Assembly (NCBI GenBank): GCA_037126765.1
Contig: JBBCBC010000022.1
Coordinates: 15,777,758-15,841,757, forward strand
DNA: 64,000 nt
From: Stenogyne calaminthoides
Taxonomy: Eukaryota > Streptophyta > Magnoliopsida > Lamiales > Lamiaceae
Direction: 5' to 3'
Shown here: in pieces, positions 58,575 through 64,000 of the stretch
Numbering within the stretch: the stretch's first letter is position 1
Layout of the letters: every line of letters starts with the position of its first letter
Program-made: the position numbers and the translations under genes
Notes under the pieces: generated by a model
The model's database searches: none
Told to the model about the DNA's origin: nothing
Seen by the model: only the letters and a program-made list of their open reading frames with translations

Positions 58575-59216
58575 GCAACTCGCTTTGGCTTCCCTGCTCG
58601 CTTTTAATAAGCATGTTACTGTTTTGCATAACGATGTGATTATCTATCACGGAACTTTACGGAACAATCTCTATATTATTAACTGTGCACATCACTCACA
58701 TAATACATCGTATAACACATCTACTATTTCATGTCAAAGAAAGCGTTCTGCTAACGTGAACGAAACATTTCTTTGGCACCTAAGATTAGTCATATTAACC
58801 CAAAAAAGACTCAAAGGTTGGTTCAAGATGGTTCATTGGGGCCTCTCCAGATTGAACTATTTCCAACTTGTGAATCGTGCTTAGAGGGTAAAATGACCAA
58901 GAGGGCATTTGGAGCCAAGGGGCTTAGAGCTAAGGAAGTGTTAGAGATCATTCACACCGACGTGTGTGGTCCAATGCAAATCAAATCTAGAGATGGCTAC
59001 GAGTATTTCGTTACGTTTATCGATGATTACTCACGCTACGGATACATTTTCCTAATGAATCATAAATCTGAGACCTTTGATAAATTCAAAGAATTTAAGG
59101 CTCAAGCAGAGAATCATAAGGAAAAGACTATCAAGTTTCTACGATCTGATCGTGGAGGCGAATACCTCAGCGATAAATTTTTGAACTACTTCGGAAGAGG
59201 GATCGATCCCGCTTGA
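58575..59216 (+). pseudogene. pol: Element E pol: pre-integrase and integrase core (part)
   Basis: E resumes after D with sequence just before the integrase zinc region (HNDVIIYHGTLRNNLYII). FLWHLRL is followed by a one-base deletion near 58788 (TTAGTCAT where TTAGGTCAT is expected) that shifts the frame out of the His pair. Frame 58773-59216 then gives CESCLEGK, the catalytic Asp63 (HTDVCGP) and Asp126 (RSDRGGEY) of that piece. The frame ends near 59216. The protease that should precede it is absent. Confidence 0.9.
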
Positions 59217-60627
59217 TCGTAGACCGTACCCCTCAACAAAACGGGGTTGCAGAACGAAGAAATAAAATGCTTTTAGAAATGGTAAGATCAATGATGAGTT
59301 ATGCAGATTTACCAAAATCGTTCTAGGGTTACGCTTTAGAAATAGCGGCTTATATTCTAAACTTAGTGCCATCAAAATCAGTTCCTAAAACCCCGAGAGA
59401 ATTGTGGATAGGACGCAAGCCTAGTTTAGGACACATCAGGATTTGTGGGTATCCGGCATACGTGTTGGATAAGGAAGCTGGTAAGTTGGATGCACGTTCA
59501 GAATTAAGGTTGTTCATTGGGTACCCCGAAGGAGCGAAGGATGCATGTTCTATGGTCCCGAAGATCAAAAGGTGGTAATCAGTACGCACTTTAGATTTTT
59601 GGAAGAAGACTATATGAACGAATAAAAAGCCTAGAAGTGAAATTACCTTGGAAGAACTTAAGGGGTCAACTCCATTGCCAACTGTACAAAATGATATACC
59701 AATCATCACACCTACACAACCGGAACCTTGTCATAGTGGAAGGGTTGTCAGACAACCCGAGCGATTCTTAGGGGTTGGAGAGTCTTCAGACTTGATCTCA
59801 GACGAAGAATCATATCCCTGGTCCTACAACGAGGTGATCCAAGATAAAGATGGAACATCTTGGCAAACAGCAATGGAAGCCAAAATGGGTTCAATGGATC
59901 ACAATAAAGTGTGGGAGCTAGTCGAACCACTTAATGGGGTAAAACCCATTGGATGTAAGTGGGTATACAAGAGAAAGAGGGGTCAAGACGGAAAGGCTTA
60001 AACCTTTAAAGCAAGACTAGTGGCGAAAGGGTACACTCAGAAAGAAGGGATCAATTATGAGGAAACCTTTTTGCCCGTAGCCATGCTCAAGTCCATCTGC
60101 ATTCTCTTGTCGATTGCTGCGCATTTAGACTTTGAGATCTAACAAATGGATGTCAAGACAGCTTCCTCAATGAAAGTCTTGACGAAGAAATCTATATGCA
60201 ACAACCCGAAGGCTTCATTGAAAAAGGTCAAGAGCATCTGGTTTGCAAGCTTAAGAAGTCCATTTATGGGCTGAAGCAAGCATCCCGTGCTTGGAATCAG
60301 TGTTTTGATCAAGTTATAAAATCCTACGGTTTTGATCAAAATAACTTTGAAAGTTGTGTTTACAAAAAGCGTGACGGAACTACCTTGGTATTTTTGGTAC
60401 TATACGTAGATGACATACTGCTCATCGGAAACGATGTAAAGGTGTTATCGGATGTAAGGGCATGGTTATCGAAACAGTTTGATATGAAGGATTTAGGGGA
60501 AGCCGGTCACATCCTAGGGATCAAGATCACTCGAGATCGCAGGAAAAGAATGATCGGGCTTTCGCAGGCCTCATACATAGACACTGTTTTGAAGCGTTTC
60601 AGAATGTAAGATTCCAAGAAAGGTTTT
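59217..60627 (+). pseudogene. pol: Element E pol: integrase end and reverse transcriptase, with stops
   Basis: The integrase Glu is at 59252-59254 (NGVAERRN). A TAG replaces Trp in KSF*GYA near 59324. Frame 59366-59578 carries PRELWIGRKPSLGHIRI. RT begins near 59850 (QTAMEAKMGSMDHNKVWELV), with a TAA at 59999-60001 after GQDGKA and another stop before QMDVKT near 60140. Frame 60196-60609 is clean, with SIYGLKQASRAWNQ, YVDD at 60403-60414 and MKDLGEAGHILGIKI. It ends in a TAA at 60607-60609 within the RT connection region. Lesions are mostly single substitutions or single-base indels. Confidence 0.9.
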
Positions 60628-61388
60628 ATGCCCTACAGACATGGAATCCATCTATCCAAAGAGATGTGTCCCAAGACACAGAATGAGATAGATGACATGA
60701 AGGGCATCCCTTATGCTTCGGCTGTGGGAAGCCTCATGTATGTAATGTTGTGCACGAAATCGGATATCTGCTTTGTCGTAGGCATGGTAGCAAGATATCA
60801 AAGCAATTCTGGGAAAGAGCATTGGACTGGGGTAAAGAACATTCTGAAGTATCTGAAGAGGACACGGGACAGAATGTTAGTTTATCAGTCGGACAGTCTA
60901 ATCCCCATCGGTTACAAGGACCCGGATTTCCAATCAGACGTGGACTCCAGAAAGTCTACCTCGGGTAGTGTGTTTTGCATGGGGGGAGAAGCCATGACAT
61001 TGAGAAGCGTAAAGCAGAAATTCATCGCCGATTCTACCATGGAAGCCGAATACGTAGTTGCTTGTGAAGCAGCGAAGGAAGCGGTTTTGCTCAAGAACTT
61101 CCTAGTGGACTTGGACGTTGTCCCGGAATTGCCCAGCACGTTCACGATTTATTGTGATAATGCTGGAGTAGTTGCAAATTCGAGGAAACCGAGAGCACAC
61201 AAGGCCAGCAAACACATTGAAAGAAAATACCATCTTATACGAAAAATCATTAAGAGAGGAGACATTGAGGTGGCAAAGATTGCATCGGAAGACAACCTAG
61301 CAGATCCATTCACAAAGGGTCTGCCTCAGAGTACATTCGAGAGACATGTGGAAGGAATGGGTGTCAAGAACGTTGTCAATCTGCTTTG
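60628..61388 (+). CDS. Element E RNase H region, open for 253 codons to the pol stop
   Basis: This is the C-terminal part of the polyprotein, so the start is only the beginning of the open frame after a stop at 60607. Order: connection region (MPYRHGIHLSKEM, YASAVGSLMYVM), then RNase H with Asp in DPDFQSDVDSRKSTSG, Glu in MEAEYVV, Asp in IYCDNAGVV and Asp in EDNLADPFTKGL. All four acidic residues needed to degrade RNA in the RNA-DNA hybrid are present. It ends VNLL at TGA 61386-61388, about 110 bases before the polypurine tract. Confidence 0.88.
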
Positions 61389-61499
61389 AGTATAAGTGGG
61401 AGAAATTATAAGGTTCATGTAGGTGACATTAGATGTCACATAGAACACGAGACATGTTGTAGTATACTTAAAAGCAGACTTTGAGTATAAGTGGGAGAT
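61389..61499 (+). other. E polypurine tract with upstream partial duplicate
   Basis: The tract GTGGGAGAT at 61491-61499 abuts the 3' LTR. A second copy of TTTGAGTATAAGTGGGAGA begins near 61385, about 95 bases upstream, so the pol-end/tract segment is duplicated. The spacer also contains TATACTTAAAAG, like the LTR start. Confidence 0.8.
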
Positions 61500-62962
61500 T
61501 GTTGGGGTTATACTTAAAAGTATGCTTTTACTTTGTATAACCAAACTGAATTTTCTTATTTATTTACTGAAATAATATATCAATCACTGTTGCATTAAAT
61601 ATGAATGAATGTTATATATATTTATTGCAAACCCGTTCAATAAGTTTAGTACGTATTACGTTGTAGTTAATTTGGTGATACCAGATCACAGAAGATCAAA
61701 TTAACAGCTCCTCGTAATTAAGTACAATTCACAACCCAGATGGAAATGAATAAACCATCATGAAAGGTTGATGTATAAGGCTCAGATTGACTTGTCTTGA
61801 CCAAGAGATTATACTAGTGCATTTAGATGCACTGAATAAGGACCTACAGGAGGATAAATTCTTCGGTACTGAATATACAAGAATTAGACCTCAGTGGTGT
61901 GTTATTTCTTAATCTTCGTCCCTTAAATAGGATCGTGTGAAATTAATAACTATTGTTTTGACTTATGATAGGAAGAGAGTCATTGTGATTTGATACCTTA
62001 TATCTTGGGCAATATTATTAATTACATGACGATTGCTGACATTTAATATGGAGAATCGTGTGCAAGTACATCTTGCTTGATTTGTCCCCTTGGTGGGCTC
62101 AGAATCTTTATCATACCAAATCTTGCAAGTGAAAATTTATTTCCGGTATGGATAATAATGTTGAGATGTCTTTACTCCAAGGACAAAGATATTAATTAAT
62201 ATAAAGCTTGTTCAGTGGTTTAATTAATTAATGGACTAAGATAATCTTAAACACGGGAAATAATGACCGGGAGCCATATTATAGTAAAGTCGTAATATGG
62301 GTTAAGATGGATAGTTCAATATTAATTTTATAGTGGAGTAAATTAATATTAATGGACTTCAATAATATTTGGCTCAATATTATAGCTTCATAGTCCATTG
62401 GAGGTCCAATCTTAATTCTCCTAAAGGCCCCTCAAATAGCTCAAAATAAAGTCCAATTAATGAAAATGAGAAGAAAATATTCTTGCCTAATATTTCCTAA
62501 TATTTTCGAAAATTGTAGGAAAAGGAAGAAGAAAGATTTTCTTGAAAAGATTTTATGGAAAGAGATAAGTATTCTTGGAATACATAATTATCCCATGTGT
62601 TGGAAATATTAGAAATTCACAAAGGTGGTGGCAAAATATTTTATTTTTCTCCTTTATTAAAATCGTTCGTGTGAATCCTCCCACCAGATTACGTTCGTGC
62701 ACTTGGGACATATTTGGGAAGGCTCTTTGGGTTGATCCATCGTCTCAACGGTTGTCTTTATAAGAGGTATGTAATCTCATAACTCCTAGATTCCACATGC
62801 TTAGGATTTACGTGGATTACGTGTACGCATGATGCTTATTGCTTGTTTAATTATTATATTGAATTGATTTAGGATTAATTCATGTTAATACTTAATTGTT
62901 TAATTTAAATATGTATTTAAATTCATCTCGAATAGATCCGGGCACCCATGAATTTCTCAACA
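61500..62962 (+). repeat. Element E 3' LTR, with 238-bp internal deletion
   Basis: 1463 bp, TG...CA. It matches 21820-23526 closely, but joins ATTATCCCA directly to TGTGTTGG, losing the counterpart of 22924-23161. CCA microhomology sits at both break points. The TATA palindrome is in the lost part. Confidence 0.94.
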
Positions 62963-63032
62963 TTACACACTAGACATTTCGATGGTTTAGGGTTAGGCTT
63001 GTAGGTGATTGACTCTAGTTCAAGTGGGAGAT
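62963..63032 (+). pseudogene. F pol C-terminus and polypurine tract
   Basis: TTACACACTAGACATTTCGATGG matches D at 48346-48368 and completes F's pol after element E. The frame is broken in GGGTTAGG, where D has GGGGTTAG. AAGTGGGAGAT at 63022-63032 is the tract before the F 3' LTR. Confidence 0.9.
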
Positions 63033-64000
63033 TGTTAGTGTTAGTGTCCTAGAGATAATCTTTTGTAAGGATAAAATACTCGATAATATTCAATTTGATT
63101 TAATATTATTATTCATTTAATATTAATGTATGGCAATACACTTATTTGAATATTATGTTTAATTGTTTGCATTTATTCTTATATGTGCTCCCATGAATCA
63201 ATGTTGTCATTGAGGATGTGAGACCTCGAATGACTTAAGCATGGTTCTGAAGAATAAGATATTGATGATGCATTTGAGATTGGTGTGCAATCTACATCAT
63301 ACTCTTAGAGAGTGTAGTAGTTCTCACTTACTACGAGATACTAGGTATCTCATGGTTGATGCACAAATACCTTAGAGGGTATTGGGTATTGGTATACCCA
63401 TTCGAGAAACTATTTGATGTTATTCTATTTAAGTGTCTATGGGTGTCTCGATTAGTGGGATCGATGTGATATTCCTCTGACTTGAGTTCAATACGCACGA
63501 CACGTATGGAATGGTAAACTTTGACCATGACCGACGCTTGCACCCTTAATGGGTAGATATGACATAGATTGGGATCATCATGAAGTGCATTTACGTGGTA
63601 GTTCAGCCAAGAAAACGATTCATTCCTCAATGTGGATTTAGAGAGAGTGTTCATCTTCTCATACTAATTGGATCGTCAGTCATTGGCTAATGCATGTCAG
63701 GTTTGGACATTGTGTCCTAATGTGATAAACAGGATCAATTAGTGTAATGAGAAAATATGATTAAATTATTTGAATAGACTCTTCACCATGTTCAAGATTT
63801 AATCGGGCATTCGCGAATGAAAGGACATTATCACAATAGCCCACGTTTCAGTTACAGGTAGTTGCATGTTTCCTCGCAACATACCTTGTATATTGAGAAT
63901 GTTTGATTTATTGTCTAGGGTTCAAATAAGACTTTTAGTTTGACTATTCGCTCGATATACAAGGGCCTATGGGTCACATAACAAATAATTCTTTTTACAG
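63033..64000 (+). repeat. Element F 3' LTR, cut by the window end
   Basis: Begins TGTTAGTGTTAGTGTCC and follows the D LTR pattern (GAGATACTAGGTATCTCATG, TATACCCAT, CAATACGCACGAC). It is more diverged than the D LTRs are from each other, in keeping with F being the oldest host of the nest. Confidence 0.92.

Larger units (their letters stand above)
21820..62962 (+). mobile_element. Element E: copia element inserted in F, split by D
   Basis: Starts TGTTGGGGTTATAC and ends CTCAACA. The target repeat is GTACA at 21815-21819 and TTACA at 62963-62967 (one mismatch), inside the end of F's pol. Components: 5' LTR 21820-23526, primer site, leader, start of gag to 25870, then D, then pol from about 58575, a polypurine tract and 3' LTR 61500-62962. 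Integrase precedes RT, so copia. The part encoding protease is missing across the D junction. Confidence 0.93.
5391..64000 (+). mobile_element. Element F: D-family copia element, host of the nested cluster
   Basis: F survives as three sense pieces that join in register: 5391-6103 (reverse transcriptase), 21023-21819 (end of RT and RNase H) and 62963-63032 (pol end and polypurine tract), followed by its 3' LTR from 63033. Element B sits between the first two pieces and element E between the second and third, both with 5-bp target duplications. Its own LTR, gag, protease and integrase upstream of 5391 are absent. The family is D's, because the pol sequence, polypurine tract and LTR all match. 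Confidence 0.88.

Noticed and set aside
1..64000. Host genes, tRNA, rRNA or CRISPR arrays
   Set aside because: None found; short tandem arrays lie within LTRs and lack the spacer structure of CRISPR.

Overview
This window is repeat-dense plant nuclear DNA. It consists almost entirely of Ty1/copia LTR retrotransposons inserted into one another. I found no host gene, rRNA, tRNA, CRISPR array or prokaryotic signal. Plant origin is indicated by copia polyproteins of plant type, initiator-Met tRNA primer sites (TGGTATCAGAGC) behind each complete 5' LTR, TATA boxes in the LTRs, and the nested architecture. The species cannot be fixed from the sequence; a repeat-rich dicot is likely.

Layout. Positions 1-5390 hold antisense material: a truncated copia LTR (1-1124), then what looks like the leader, primer site and shortened 5' LTR of an antisense element (1125-5390). 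A solo LTR with a perfect AAAAC target duplication (2541-4137) is inserted in that leader. From 5391 to the window end runs sense element F, with pol fragments at 5391-6103, 21023-21819 and 62963-63032 and a 3' LTR from 63033. F is split twice: by element B (6104-21022, target duplication AAGAG) and by element E (21820-62962, GTACA/TTACA). E is split by element D (25871 to about 58574). D belongs to the same family as F, the solo LTR and the antisense remnant. D's 5' LTR is split by element A (26358-41212, target duplication GGAGT), and its 3' LTR by element C (49796-58362). The deepest nesting is four levels: F contains E, E contains D, and D contains A and C.

Two element types are present. 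F, D and E have LTRs of about 1.5-1.7 kb, a polypurine tract like AAGTGGGAGAT, and pol ending just before the 3' LTR. A and B are about 15 kb, with C a shorter relative of B. A and B have long LTRs with tandem arrays, a Gag with a coiled-coil extension, the tract AAAAAGGGGGAAAT, and 4-5 kb of extra sequence between pol and the 3' LTR holding a broken extra ORF. This is the Sirevirus-like plan. All polyproteins are broken; the longest intact stretches are D's integrase-RT ORF (45535-47415) and the first half of C's gag (52057-52830).

The most striking pattern is not a gene. In A, B and C, and in D's LTR tail next to C, blocks occur where nearly every CTGA/TCAG has become CGA, CCGA, TCGA or TCGG while neighbouring bases stay the same. 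The two LTRs of one element are affected in different blocks. This breaks reading frames, a primer site and an integrase catalytic codon. It looks more like a context-specific consensus error at CAG/CTG (CHG) sites than ordinary decay, but a biological cause is not excluded.
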